From: Phycisphaerae bacterium
GTDB lineage: Bacteria > Planctomycetota > Phycisphaerae > UBA1845
DNA: 62,018 bases
Direction of reading: 5' to 3'
Assembly: GCA_029260115.1 (NCBI GenBank)
Contig: JAJDDW010000091.1
Coordinates: 1 to 62,018 of the forward strand
The notes under the pieces were generated by a model that saw nothing but the letters and a program-made list of their open reading frames with translations, was not told where the DNA came from and did not search any database. Of the stretch, positions 10,801 to 17,874 are shown piece by piece (the first letter of the stretch is position 1; the number at the start of each line of letters is the position of its first letter). Position numbers and translations under genes: made by a program.

Positions 10801-13013
10801 TGTGTCCTATGCCAGCAACGGATAAGCTTTGTGAGATGTTGCAAGCGACGGAATGTATGACGACTGATCCGACAACGCCGGACAATTGTCAGGCGACATC
10901 AATAAGTATTGTGCAGGATGCAACCGGGCTTGTAGCTGTGGCTAATTCTTGTGCATGTGCCGGTGATACCTGTGGTCCAATTACGGCTAAGCCAATTCCT
11001 GGCACGCCGTTTGTGGATGTTTCGTGCCAAAATCTTTGTCCAAACGTGAATGAGCCTTGCTTGATTCACGTTAATGGTGTTTCGACTGGTGGCGCAGGTA
11101 TATCGTTCATTAGTCCGGTTGATAATTTGACCTGTGAATGTGCGAGTAACCCGGGTGCGTGTTGTGATGCTTCAGGTTGTTCTGTGACATTGCAGGCGGA
11201 TTGCCTAGGTACTTGGTTCGGTGGACCTTGTCTGCCGCCAGTTGCGTGTTGTCTTGGTGATTCATGTGTGGATATGGACCCACGTTGCTGCGAGTCGATC
11301 GGTGGCGTCCCACAAGCGGCTGGTGATACTTGTGCCCCTGCTGGTCAAGCAGAAGCTTGCTGCTTACCTAATGCGGTCGGTGGAACGGATTGTCGTGATA
11401 TTGATCCACTGTGTTGCATAGAGCAAGGTGGAATGCCGCTAGGCTTAGGTTCAGCTTGTCTGGGCGATGCGAATGGTGACGGTGATGACGATGCTTGTGC
11501 ACCAGGCGTATGTGAACCGACAACTGACAAACAAGCTTGTGAATCGGTTAATTGTCCAGATGGTCCAGCTGGCACCGTCGAAGCATGTCAACCACAATGC
11601 GTGACTTGGAATCCATTAACACAGAGCTACCAAATTACCGAATGCGACTGTAAGGGTACTGACGAGTGTCATGTTGATGTTACCCCAGTTGGTGGCCGAT
11701 TGGATCCGGAATGTGTTGTCGTGGACGACGGTACGGGCACGGCTACTTTGCCGCCTCCGGGTTGTCCATACCTGAGTCCTGATGAGTTCCATATGATTGT
11801 GGAAGGTTTGCCACCAAATACTGAGATTATAGCTGATACGATTCATACTGATTTTATGATTCGAGTCTCTGAACCTGGTGGTAATCTTGGTGGTCGAAGA
11901 GAAGAATTTAATTCGACGCTGATAATGAACATGGTGGGAACAGGAGACTTAGACGGTTTTGCAAGAATGATTGCTATACCTGCATTGAGCGAGGTTCACA
12001 CTGGGCCGCGCGTATTGGGCGATCCAGTACAAACATTCCCAACGGACATGTTCAGACTAGAAGGGCAGATCTTTGGTGATCCTGACTTTGATGTACTGAT
12101 CGTTCGTGCTGGAAATGCGTTTGGATTACCGAGTCCTGGTCAGACAATGTTAACACTGCGTGGCGATGGTCAATGGACTGTCGACAGTTTCTTCGATGTA
12201 TTCTATGAAATCGAATTCCAAGGAGCTCCGGGCAGCGTGTTAAGCGGTATGAGCGGGACCACGCGCGGTGTTGTACAGATGCAAACCGGTTCTTCGCCTA
12301 CATGCGTTGGTGGTTGTCCTCCAGGCAAGATTTGTCTTGGCTCAAAGGGCATGAATGCGGACGGTACCATCGACGTGTGTTGTCAATGTGTGAGTCTAGT
12401 GGCTCCAAATCCTGTACCAGCGCCGCACGATGTATCGAAGGACCGTTACATCTCCATCAACCCGGCCACCAATGGTGGTAATGCCGTAGCGCATCGCGTA
12501 ACTCGGGCTGGATCATCGACGCCTTGGTATGTTAGCTGTGCATTGCAGGATGCTGGCGCTGCAGGCAAACTTGGCTTACTCGTTCCTAATCCAGAGTTCT
12601 GTGTGTGGGTCGATCCAGTGATCCATGTTCGCGGTTGCGAAATCGTGCCGGGCAATACATACAGAGTTGAATCGACACCGGACAATGTGACGTTCTCGTT
12701 GCCATTGTCGGTCGATACAACACCCGTGCCTTCGCCACGAGAGTATGGTGATCTTGGCGGAAGTTTGGTGGGTGGCGTATGGACGGCTCCTGACACACTT
12801 GTGACTGCCCAAGATATTGTCATGGTAGTCCAAGCATTCCAGCTACTTGCGAATGCACCACATGTTTCGCGTGTCGATACTGATGGTAAGACTCCAAACG
12901 GTATCATTGCTGGTAACGATATCCTACGCGAGGTCTTGGGATTCGCTGGGCAGCCATTTGGAGTTGGTGTGACGGGATGTCCAACTGGTACTTGTGTACC
13001 AAGTTGTCCGTAG
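4854..13013 (+). CDS. Giant secreted Cys-rich repeat protein with dockerin-like C-terminus
   Basis: Start chosen at 4854 because GAGGAG lies 7 nt upstream; this gives 2719 aa. An ATG at 4791 adds 21 residues but has no ribosome site. The N-terminus is a long signal peptide or anchor: a basic stretch, then a hydrophobic segment at about residues 27-46 (LVSVVAALGLVGSF). Three related modules follow, each with a PPIPADFF-like block and one separated by a run of eight prolines. From about residue 860 the protein is very Cys-rich. One divergent unit begins near base 7753, then four units of exactly 233 codons (8352-11147), then a fifth degenerating unit from 11148. The last 300 residues are Cys-poor and end in a segment (PNGIIAGNDILREVLGF) like the tail found in many planctomycete extracellular proteins that carry a dockerin or EF-hand-like element. 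Likely exported and disulfide-bonded. Function unknown: structural cell-surface or adhesive roles are possible, and no catalytic motif is visible. Confidence 0.85.
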   Translation: MYMLRTKFDKGGRRRGAVRGRRAVGLVSVVAALGLVGSFVAVAAIQPAASTISSVVQSKMGIARDTQSDRIQKNIMPEDSSWMGNGNSGLRSSGVDPGLDYWVTTDPTDITFGGGDIPVIPADFFFAGSPPFSGTVCLQGVPIDPGSLGDTDTIVERLDPAPLLPGPDLIPVEMIQLELKSCSPIAVTDTSGWVLEVSLDPLTPSLGAMTIDHSNSPDGGLFSSSILVCPILTFTPAGGGPSHVLNDSVPVGCIQLTQDTPHSWLHLPSSPPFPNQGPNFFPTPEPNVEIHPGGAVHTVIPPLPPIPLPPPDLFADWRPVPVDPTQLGAAQVTLGNGAAYPPIPAGFFGATSNAFQGTIPVRGTAVSVPDGPSSTILQRDDDPLQLSDLPGSAGSVQIELVALSLVSVDPVQVTHNDGSTSQWAMDVLLPPDPQIPGFLNAQKTHNNGGTFDSFFDVAPILLFTRVGAPSEVRVLSGLPSLQLQVQGADWVHTVDPGLGIDVDPAALFVPGVFDDGSGPASGVPGNQQVRIVQAVSTDGLTIFHFVCPPPPPPPPDPHATWVDADPAVGELTHVEFGNGPAIPPIPADFFNPGSEPFIGTIAMRGSPFDAAVSNSSVLVARVADPVTPADPDGTTRTVQTEMISMSLQSVEPIIVTYLTAPPEIWSLSVSNIGSSGLDGVRRKISNLGSSGCDSVTATKTHGNGGTFFGDFEMCPLLIFTRDSDGSQRSLDLCEPGTCDDGSACSARAQNCLGSHCAGTTQTCSSDLDCAGLGVSCDPDICVSDSGPLTFDLSGDFVFNVDPSLGLIIPPGALWTAGVDGSSGVQVVSPVLATTLDIPPSVGHTVCPPSGGEECIYEIICVEGDCSTCPAAIAGKCRAASCPNATCPSLLGQFSQCNSGAPGGTCCIEFGPVLCTTPTNEPLCPAVGQCTCSQQSGAFCEADGTCCVGDATTCSGTFVGGNDCGPLGACCDASGVCSLELEKCCLGTWHPQDCQQPEACCLPDAVGGVMCQDLDPLCCKDLGGNPQGAGSVCDADGDGTDEACIPPVFCPIPNTQVCASQQPTNCISSDPLTPDVCLPNALTLQSFNGQLVPVAEVNACSCETPGQGCGPVQTSQLPGGGMGFRCDGPCPDPTQPCFIHLSGVSVGANYIEFFGPVKEVITCECAGNPGTCCEAGTGICLTTLQSACPGTWFGGPCQPLEPCCFGDNCVDLDPRCCVAEGGTVQPAGTTCSAVDEACCMTDAAGVSTCIDMDPLCCHDQGGNPQGVGTTCLNINGCDNPPLVCPMLATDNLCANLQASECQTNDPASPDDCRATSVSIVQDATGLVLQANTCACTGDVCGPVTAIPIPGTTSFDVSCENLCPNPPGNEPCYLHIGGVSQGVSTAVYSGPISDLTCGCASNPGSCCEIGTGICFSSLQVDCQGTWFGGPCQTPEPCCLGNSCVDLDPRCCVAQGGTVQPAGTTCDSSGATEACCLTDAAGTVSCQDMDALCCTDQGGNPQGVGTTCLNINGCMNPPLVCPMPSSDKLCEDLQAIECQTNDPATSDDCRATSVSIVQDATGFVLQANTCACAGDVCGPVTAVPIPGTTSFDVSCQNNCPVGAGKCVIHIAGVSTGNVSQSYSGPVSDLTCECASDPGTCCEIGTGICLSSLQADCQGTWFGGPCLPLEPCCFGDNCVDLDPRCCAAEGGTVQPAGTACDPSGAQEACCLSDAAGVVSCVDMDALCCNDQGGNPQGVGTTCVNINGCNNPPLFCPMPPTNKLCKQLQFTECDTTDPTTLNNCLATSISIVQDATGLVLQANTCACDPGACGPVTAIPVPGTPFFDVSCENNCPNANEPCLIHIGGVSTGAVSQSYSGPISDLTCECASNPGTCCEVGTGICLTTLQADCQGTWFGGPCLPLQPCCFGDNCVDLDPRCCAAEGGTVQPAGSACDPNGATEACCIDDAAGVVSCLDMDALCCADQGGNPQGVGTTCVNINGCDNPPLVCPMPATDKLCEMLQATECMTTDPTTPDNCQATSISIVQDATGLVAVANSCACAGDTCGPITAKPIPGTPFVDVSCQNLCPNVNEPCLIHVNGVSTGGAGISFISPVDNLTCECASNPGACCDASGCSVTLQADCLGTWFGGPCLPPVACCLGDSCVDMDPRCCESIGGVPQAAGDTCAPAGQAEACCLPNAVGGTDCRDIDPLCCIEQGGMPLGLGSACLGDANGDGDDDACAPGVCEPTTDKQACESVNCPDGPAGTVEACQPQCVTWNPLTQSYQITECDCKGTDECHVDVTPVGGRLDPECVVVDDGTGTATLPPPGCPYLSPDEFHMIVEGLPPNTEIIADTIHTDFMIRVSEPGGNLGGRREEFNSTLIMNMVGTGDLDGFARMIAIPALSEVHTGPRVLGDPVQTFPTDMFRLEGQIFGDPDFDVLIVRAGNAFGLPSPGQTMLTLRGDGQWTVDSFFDVFYEIEFQGAPGSVLSGMSGTTRGVVQMQTGSSPTCVGGCPPGKICLGSKGMNADGTIDVCCQCVSLVAPNPVPAPHDVSKDRYISINPATNGGNAVAHRVTRAGSSTPWYVSCALQDAGAAGKLGLLVPNPEFCVWVDPVIHVRGCEIVPGNTYRVESTPDNVTFSLPLSVDTTPVPSPREYGDLGGSLVGGVWTAPDTLVTAQDIVMVVQAFQLLANAPHVSRVDTDGKTPNGIIAGNDILREVLGFAGQPFGVGVTGCPTGTCVPSCP
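8352..11147 (+). repeat. Four tandem in-phase 699-bp coding repeats
   Basis: Unit starts, marked by the codons for N/D-P-G-(T/S)-CC, fall at 8352, 9051, 9750 and 10449, with the fifth, diverging unit at 11148: a spacing of exactly 699 bp each time. Each unit encodes the blocks GTWFGGPC, VDLDPRCC, GGTVQPAG, DQGGNPQGVGTTC, NINGC, SIVQDATG and a closing CA/ECAS. Internal 2-codon indels are compensated within a unit, for example between units 1 and 2. Some tracts are nearly identical between neighbours: 8776-8917 against 9481-9622, and 9808-9932 against 10508-10631. Confidence 0.9.
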
Positions 13014-13047
13014 CGGATAGCTTGAGTGTATGATGTAATTTAGTCTT

Positions 13048-13081
13048 GCGGGGCGGCCTAAACGGGTCGCCCCGCTTTTTT
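13048..13081 (+). terminator. Intrinsic terminator after the giant gene
   Basis: Stem GCGGGGCG (13048-13055) pairs with CGCCCCGC (13068-13075), followed directly by six T. It lies 34 bp after the stop codon, so the giant gene is transcribed as a single unit separate from cstA. Confidence 0.9.
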
Positions 13082-13164
13082 GATATCACCCCATTCCACA
13101 TTGTGTCGGGTCATCCAAGGTTAAGCACTAGCGGCCAAGGCATCCTGGCTTACAATCTTCGTCC

Positions 13165-14907
13165 ATGAGTGCCGCCGTTGCGACGATTATCTGCTTCGTT
13201 TTGTATGGATTGGGATACCATTTCTATGCGGGATTTTTAGCGCAGCGCATATTTCGCCTTGATGCGGACCGGGTAACGCCCGCACATGCCCAGCGCGATG
13301 ATATCGACTACATCCCTACGAATCGTTTTGTATTATTTGGCCACCACTATGCTTCGATTACTGGCTTAGCGCCGATGCTGGGCCCCGCCGTCGCGGTTAT
13401 CTGGGGCTGGGTTCCCGCGATGTTATGGATTGTCTTCGGGGCAATTTTAGTAGGATGTGTACACGATTTCAGTGCGCTAGTCCTGTCCATGCGTGCCAAA
13501 GGATTGTCAATTGGAAAAGTAGCTGAGGGCGTCATCGGTCGGCGGGCGAAATTTTTGTTTCTTGCCCTGATATTTTTTGGCGTTGCCTTAGCCATGGGCG
13601 TATTCGTTTACATTATATCGATTTTATTTCAGGCTGGGGCTGATTTTGATCCGAACAATTTGGCGGCTGCGAGAACGTCGTTCCCCTCGGCTGCCTTGCC
13701 GTCCGGCGCGTTGATGATCTTAGCCATGATTCTTGGCGTATTGCTATACAAATTCAATTTCCCGTTGGCTCCGACGACGTGCGTGGGTTTTGTGTTGCTA
13801 CTCGTTTTCGTATGGTTGGGCATCCAATATCCGACGATGGGCTTCCCGCGAGAATGCTGGCCAGTGCGAACGGCGTGGATGTGGATACTGTTGGCCTACG
13901 CTGCCTTGGCCTCGGTGTTGCCTGTTTGGAGTTTGCTTCAAGCGAGGGATTTTCTTAATTCGCTTTTGTTGTATCTAGGTTTGTTGAGTGCTTACGTTGG
14001 CTTTTTTGTGTTAGGGCCGGAGTTTTCCGCGCCGGCTTTTGATGCTCATCCTGAAGGTGCGCCTTATGTTTTTCCATTTGTTTTTATTGTGATCGCCTGC
14101 GGGGCAGCCAGCGGTTTTCATGGCCTGGTTTCTTCTGGTACGACGGCCAAGCAGATGGACCGTGAGACGGACGCGCGCTTCGTGGGGTATGGCGCGATGA
14201 TTGGCGAATCTCTGTTGGGTTTGCTGGCCGTGTTGGCTTGTACCGCTGGGATGGATTCGGCTGATGCCTGGCACATAGCGTATAAAGATTGGGCGACTAT
14301 TCAATCCGACCTAGCCCACAAGCTCGGCGTGTTCATCGTCGGTACCAGTAGTTTTATTGAGGCGTTGGGAGTCGACAAAAATTTAGCGGCTGGTTTTATC
14401 GCGGTTATCGTCGTTTCGTTTGCGTTGACCACGTTGGATTCAGCTACACGACTGCTTCGCTTTAATGTATCAGAGATTGGCTCATCACTTGGCCTGCGGG
14501 TTTTAGAAAACCGATTTCTAGCGACAGCGATAGCCATCACGGCCATCTGGTTTTTTGCGCGTTATGAAATAAACGGCAAAGCGGCCGGGCTTGTCTTGTG
14601 GACTTTATTCGGAATTACCAACCAGTTACTAGCCGGGCTGACGTTGTTGGTAGCGACGCTATATTTATCTCAGCGAAAAAGGGCTATTGTATATACGGCG
14701 GTCCCGGCGGTTTTTATTTTGATAAGTACATTCACGGCTATTATTCAAAAGTTGATGGGATTCTGGCGGGCGGAGCAATGGCTATTGCTAGCCGTCGGCG
14801 GTGCGCTTTTGGTTATGGGGGTTTTGATAATTGTCGAATGCGTGAGGGCATTTATGCGCAAAACATCAACGACTGATGAAAATGTTTTTATTGAAAAGAT
14901 AGTTTAA
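13165..14907 (+). CDS. cstA: CstA-family transporter (carbon starvation protein A)
   Basis: A 580-aa polytopic membrane protein with about 15-16 hydrophobic helices. CstA signatures are visible: TNRFVLFGHHYASITGLAP near residue 52, HDFSALVLSMRAKGLSIG near residue 98, FHGLVSSGTTAKQM near residue 318 and TLDSATRLLRFN near residue 426. CstA proteins take up pyruvate or peptides, and in other bacteria are induced on carbon limitation. This copy is shorter than the E. coli protein (about 700 aa) and matches the compact form seen in many phyla. It follows the giant gene's terminator and is 52 bp upstream of an acetyltransferase, perhaps co-transcribed. No BtsS/BtsR-type regulator is nearby. Confidence 0.92.
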   Translation: MSAAVATIICFVLYGLGYHFYAGFLAQRIFRLDADRVTPAHAQRDDIDYIPTNRFVLFGHHYASITGLAPMLGPAVAVIWGWVPAMLWIVFGAILVGCVHDFSALVLSMRAKGLSIGKVAEGVIGRRAKFLFLALIFFGVALAMGVFVYIISILFQAGADFDPNNLAAARTSFPSAALPSGALMILAMILGVLLYKFNFPLAPTTCVGFVLLLVFVWLGIQYPTMGFPRECWPVRTAWMWILLAYAALASVLPVWSLLQARDFLNSLLLYLGLLSAYVGFFVLGPEFSAPAFDAHPEGAPYVFPFVFIVIACGAASGFHGLVSSGTTAKQMDRETDARFVGYGAMIGESLLGLLAVLACTAGMDSADAWHIAYKDWATIQSDLAHKLGVFIVGTSSFIEALGVDKNLAAGFIAVIVVSFALTTLDSATRLLRFNVSEIGSSLGLRVLENRFLATAIAITAIWFFARYEINGKAAGLVLWTLFGITNQLLAGLTLLVATLYLSQRKRAIVYTAVPAVFILISTFTAIIQKLMGFWRAEQWLLLAVGGALLVMGVLIIVECVRAFMRKTSTTDENVFIEKIV

Positions 14908-14959
14908 GCGTCTTGCGGAACGTGATGAAATTATGAAACATGATCGAGGCAATACTATC

Positions 14960-15844
14960 ATGAATCGTAGACAAGGCCATCTTAGTTACGCAGACCAGCC
15001 CGGTCTATTGGATCGCGTGTTCTCGCTACTTGATCTCGCATTTCCTGGTTTGCCAGATGGTGCACGTATGCTTGAGCCGCTTGGTCTTCGGTGGGATCAT
15101 GCCTCAACACCATTTCTGGTCATCGAGGATGATCAGATATTATCGCATGTTGGTGTTCTGGAAGTTCCTATGTTTTTGGATGGGGTTGAGAGATTGGTGG
15201 GGGGCATTCATGCCGTTTGCACGCATCCACGTCATCGTCGGCGGGGGTACTTTCGTCTGGCGATGGAAGAGGCGCTGGCCTGGTGTGATGAGCGGTATGC
15301 GACAACCTTGCTAATAGGCGGGCCTCCCCAGTTGTATGAGCCTTTCGGGTTTCGTGTGGTGCATGAAAGTAGGTTTGTGGCGCCGGTGGAAAAGCCTGCG
15401 AAAGCGTCAGGTAGAAACAGTCTTCGACGGCTCGCTTTGGATCACCCGGCTGACCTTTGCATACTGCATCGATTGCTTGACAATCGTGCGCCGATCTCGC
15501 GCCATCTTGGTGTTGTTCGTGAGCGAGCTGTATTTCTTTTCACTCAAGGGGCGCAACCGATGTGGTATGCTGAGGATATAGACGCCATCTTTTGCATGCA
15601 AATTGCCAGTGAAACGCTTTGCATTTACGACCTTGTGGCTACTCGTATTCCGACACTCGATGAGGTCTTGGAATGCATAGATACGCCGCTTAAACAGGTG
15701 GAGGTGTATTTTATACCTGACCAACTTGACACCTGGCTGACATCCCAACGGCACATGGTGGACGAAGATAGTTGGCTAATGGCACGAGGAGATTTTCCGG
15801 ATTTCGGAGGTGGCTTGATGTTGCCAAGATCATGTCGCTTCTAA
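14960..15844 (+). CDS. GNAT-family N-acetyltransferase (Eis-like layout)
   Basis: The N-terminal half has the GNAT acetyl-CoA core: HVGVLEVPMFLDG (beta strand), then IHAVCTHPRHRRRGYFRLAM, where RRRGYF is the motif-A pyrophosphate loop, and YEPFGFR, the usual C-terminal GNAT strand. A roughly 150-residue C-terminal region follows, as in Eis-type enzymes. The ATG at 14960 has GAGG at 14946-14949 and gives 294 aa. An ATG at 14933 would add nine polar residues and has a weaker site. Acceptor unknown. It follows cstA closely. Confidence 0.75.
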   Translation: MNRRQGHLSYADQPGLLDRVFSLLDLAFPGLPDGARMLEPLGLRWDHASTPFLVIEDDQILSHVGVLEVPMFLDGVERLVGGIHAVCTHPRHRRRGYFRLAMEEALAWCDERYATTLLIGGPPQLYEPFGFRVVHESRFVAPVEKPAKASGRNSLRRLALDHPADLCILHRLLDNRAPISRHLGVVRERAVFLFTQGAQPMWYAEDIDAIFCMQIASETLCIYDLVATRIPTLDEVLECIDTPLKQVEVYFIPDQLDTWLTSQRHMVDEDSWLMARGDFPDFGGGLMLPRSCRF

Positions 15845-15933
15845 CAACTACGCGCGAACCACAGATAATAGAGATGCGGGGATTTCAGGAAAACAGGGTG
15901 GCAAGCAACGGTTTTTAGTTAACGGCGTTGGGT

Positions 15934-16042
15934 GGCATGCCCAAGCCTCTAGGCGCGGGCATGTTAGGACATGCATGGCACCGGATCTGAGGCTGACGCT
16001 CTTACGCCCATTCCATACCCGCGCAATAGGCTTGGGCATGCC
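15934..16042. repeat. Long inverted-repeat element, family C (full copy)
   Basis: The left arm GGCATGCCCAAGCCT, continuing to CGCGGGCATG, is mirrored by a right arm ending AGGCTTGGGCATGCC. The unpaired centre is about 50 bp. There is no coding capacity. It looks like a MITE or a large hairpin in the transcript. A half copy lies at 16741-16808. Confidence 0.75.
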
Positions 16043-16103
16043 GCGCGACACCCGACCGAATAAAGGGCTTGGAATTGAATCAGTGGTGCGATAAGATTTT
16101 GAT

Positions 16104-16670
16104 ATGTTGAATAAGCGAGAGGATAGTCATAGCGACTTTGATGAAACCGCAGACATGGTCATATGCGGCGATTTTCCGTGCATTGTTTGTAAATATAATT
16201 TGCGAACGCAGCCTACGATCGGGAAATGCCCTGAATGTGGATCCACCGTGAGTCAATCAGTTGAAGCACACATACGATCAGCGGTAGAGCTTGCACGATG
16301 GAAGCCATTGCGTTGGCGTATCATTACGAAACGTATTTTACTGAGCAGTATCGTTCTTTATAGTCCAGGGATTATTTTTTTGCTGGCTGGCATGTTTGGA
16401 CAAATTGATAACATGCTGCTAGCTATATTGTCTACTCCAGTTCTGTTTCCTGCCTTGCTGTTAAGCCTAAGCGGTGGAATTCCAGAAGTAGTATTAGGTA
16501 TATTAATGCCGATTTTGTCATTGTTGTGGTTATACCTGGTAACTGTCTACATGATCCGCCTGGAACGCCGATCGAAATGGACGTGGCCGATTCTACTGTT
16601 GTTGTTCTGTATGTCGCTGGCAAGCTTGCTATGCACGTATATCATGGCTTTGTTGCACAGTGGCGGGTAG
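16104..16670 (+). CDS. Zinc-ribbon membrane protein, unknown function
   Basis: A 188-aa protein with a single zinc-ribbon near its N-terminus: Cys26, Cys29, Cys42 and Cys45 in the pattern CxxC...CPECG. A linker and three hydrophobic helices follow, at about residues 75-97, 104-145 (a long hydrophobic stretch) and 155-185. This architecture (CxxCxYxL...CPECG plus helices) is recurrent in planctomycetes, but I know of no assigned role. The ribbon is predicted to be cytoplasmic. The gene stands alone between family C elements. The start ATG has only a weak upstream GATA-type sequence. Confidence 0.65.
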   Translation: MLNKREDSHSDFDETADMVICGDFPCIVCKYNLRTQPTIGKCPECGSTVSQSVEAHIRSAVELARWKPLRWRIITKRILLSSIVLYSPGIIFLLAGMFGQIDNMLLAILSTPVLFPALLLSLSGGIPEVVLGILMPILSLLWLYLVTVYMIRLERRSKWTWPILLLLFCMSLASLLCTYIMALLHSGG

Positions 16671-16740
16671 TCGACATGCCGAGTTCGCTGCCCGGAGGTG
16701 ATGATGACTCTCAGCATGATGGAACGTAGATGGCCCTGGT

Positions 16741-16808
16741 TCTGAGGCCTAGCATGACGCTTACCGACGCCTATTCCATGCCCGCGCTTTCAGCTTGGGC
16801 ATGTCACA
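16741..16808. repeat. Family C element, right half only
   Basis: Matches the right half of 15934-16042: a TCTGAGGC...GACGCT block followed by ATTCCATGCCCGCG and CTTGGGCATG. The left arm is absent. Confidence 0.65.
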
Positions 16809-16843
16809 CAGATGTGGTATTGTAAGATTGGATAACGTCTCGC

Positions 16844-16870
16844 ATCCGCGCGGGCTTCAGGCCCGCGGAT
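16844..16870. repeat. Short GC palindrome, family A (copy 2)
   Basis: ATCCGCG-CGGGC and GCCCGCGGAT form an imperfect palindrome around TTCAG. It lies between a rightward gene and the 3' end of a leftward gene (16890), so it may serve as a bidirectional transcript end, though there is no T-tract. Confidence 0.65.
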
Positions 16871-16889
16871 CGTCTTTTTGGAATAAACT

Positions 16890-17498
16890 TTAATGACTTC
16901 GCACGCGTCGATCTTTTGTGTCTGCTAGATATCTTTTAAGTAGATTCGTTAATCGAACGACTTCGCGTCGATTGCGCTGGGCTACGAAAGTGCCCTTCAC
17001 CTCCGCGCGACGGAAGACGGGGATGCCGCCGCTGCGAATGTTCAATACGGCCTGTCCGATAGAACCGCGCACAATATCCTTCTTCTTGTAATGTCTAAAA
17101 TGAGTGGAACCAATTCCGGCATAGATTGATACATTGGCTCCGTCGACGATAGCATAGGTGATGTCGCCGCTGATTTGACCTTCTTCGGATGAAGTCTGCG
17201 CGTATCGACTTAGCCAAATGCTTTGAATGTGAACAATTTGCTCGATGGAGCGGTTCGGATTGCCCTCGGCTGGTACTTCTTCGCGTAATACCACATCAAG
17301 TTCGCCGGCGCTGTTGATGTCATAGTAGACCTGAGTAAAAGGCTGGACGTATTGGACTACCCGGCCATCGTCACGATAATCACGAATGTGCAGTGACGTC
17401 CCAGCTTGTTTACAGCCTACAAGCGATAATACACAGGCGAACAAACACGCTAGACAAACAAGCTTGGCTGATCGATGGTTCGAGAGATGATTTTTCAT
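16890..17498 (-). CDS. Lipoprotein of unknown function
   Basis: A 202-aa protein with a clear lipoprotein signal: a basic N-region, a hydrophobic stretch (CLACLFACVLSL) and lipobox LVGC near residue 29. The mature part contains beta-strand-like segments (YVQPFTQVYYDINSAGELDVVLREEV) and ends in a basic region. No known domain is recognised. It is predicted to be anchored in the periplasm. It is divergent from mqnA with a 376-bp gap (17499-17874) that carries the mqnA promoter. Confidence 0.65.
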   Translation of the reverse strand: MKNHLSNHRSAKLVCLACLFACVLSLVGCKQAGTSLHIRDYRDDGRVVQYVQPFTQVYYDINSAGELDVVLREEVPAEGNPNRSIEQIVHIQSIWLSRYAQTSSEEGQISGDITYAIVDGANVSIYAGIGSTHFRHYKKKDIVRGSIGQAVLNIRSGGIPVFRRAEVKGTFVAQRNRREVVRLTNLLKRYLADTKDRRVRSH

Positions 17499-17782
17499 AG
17501 TTACTCGTTGGATCTGTAACTCTTTTCAGCCGCGATTACGGGAATAGGTAAACTGACTTCACCGCTCACGTATTCGAAGCGTTTTCACTTATGTGGCCAT
17601 AGTAAGCCTGACAAGAACGGCATGAAAGGGCTGCACGTCGTTGTCAAAATTACTCTGGTCTCACCTACGCCGCTCAACATAGCCCTTAAGGTTTTTATCG
17701 TCAATTGGTCACTCATTGGAGTAAAAGTACTTCAAATTGACAATGGTTGATGGAAAGTTACGTGTTTTTGGGTAATTGGCGA

Positions 17783-17810
17783 TTGAGTAACACCGATTGG
17801 TTTCTATAAT
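17783..17810 (+). promoter_or_regulatory. Candidate sigma70-type promoter for mqnA-mqnC
   Basis: TTGAGT (17783-17788), a 16-bp spacer and a consensus TATAAT (17805-17810), about 65 bp before the mqnA start. It is the clearest promoter-like match I found in the window. A second TTGACA at 17737 has no matching -10 box. Confidence 0.55.
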
Positions 17811-17874
17811 GCCCTCTCGTCTGGCTGGCTAGCTAGACTGATGATAGGGCGACGCTTGGTGTCGCAGGTACGAA

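Noticed and set aside
8352..11147. CRISPR-like regular repeats
   Set aside because: The 699-bp periodicity is coding, in frame and without spacers; no cas genes.
12446..12907. Minus-strand open frame of 153 codons
   Set aside because: Antisense to the 3' part of the giant gene; no ribosome site and no recognisable motif.
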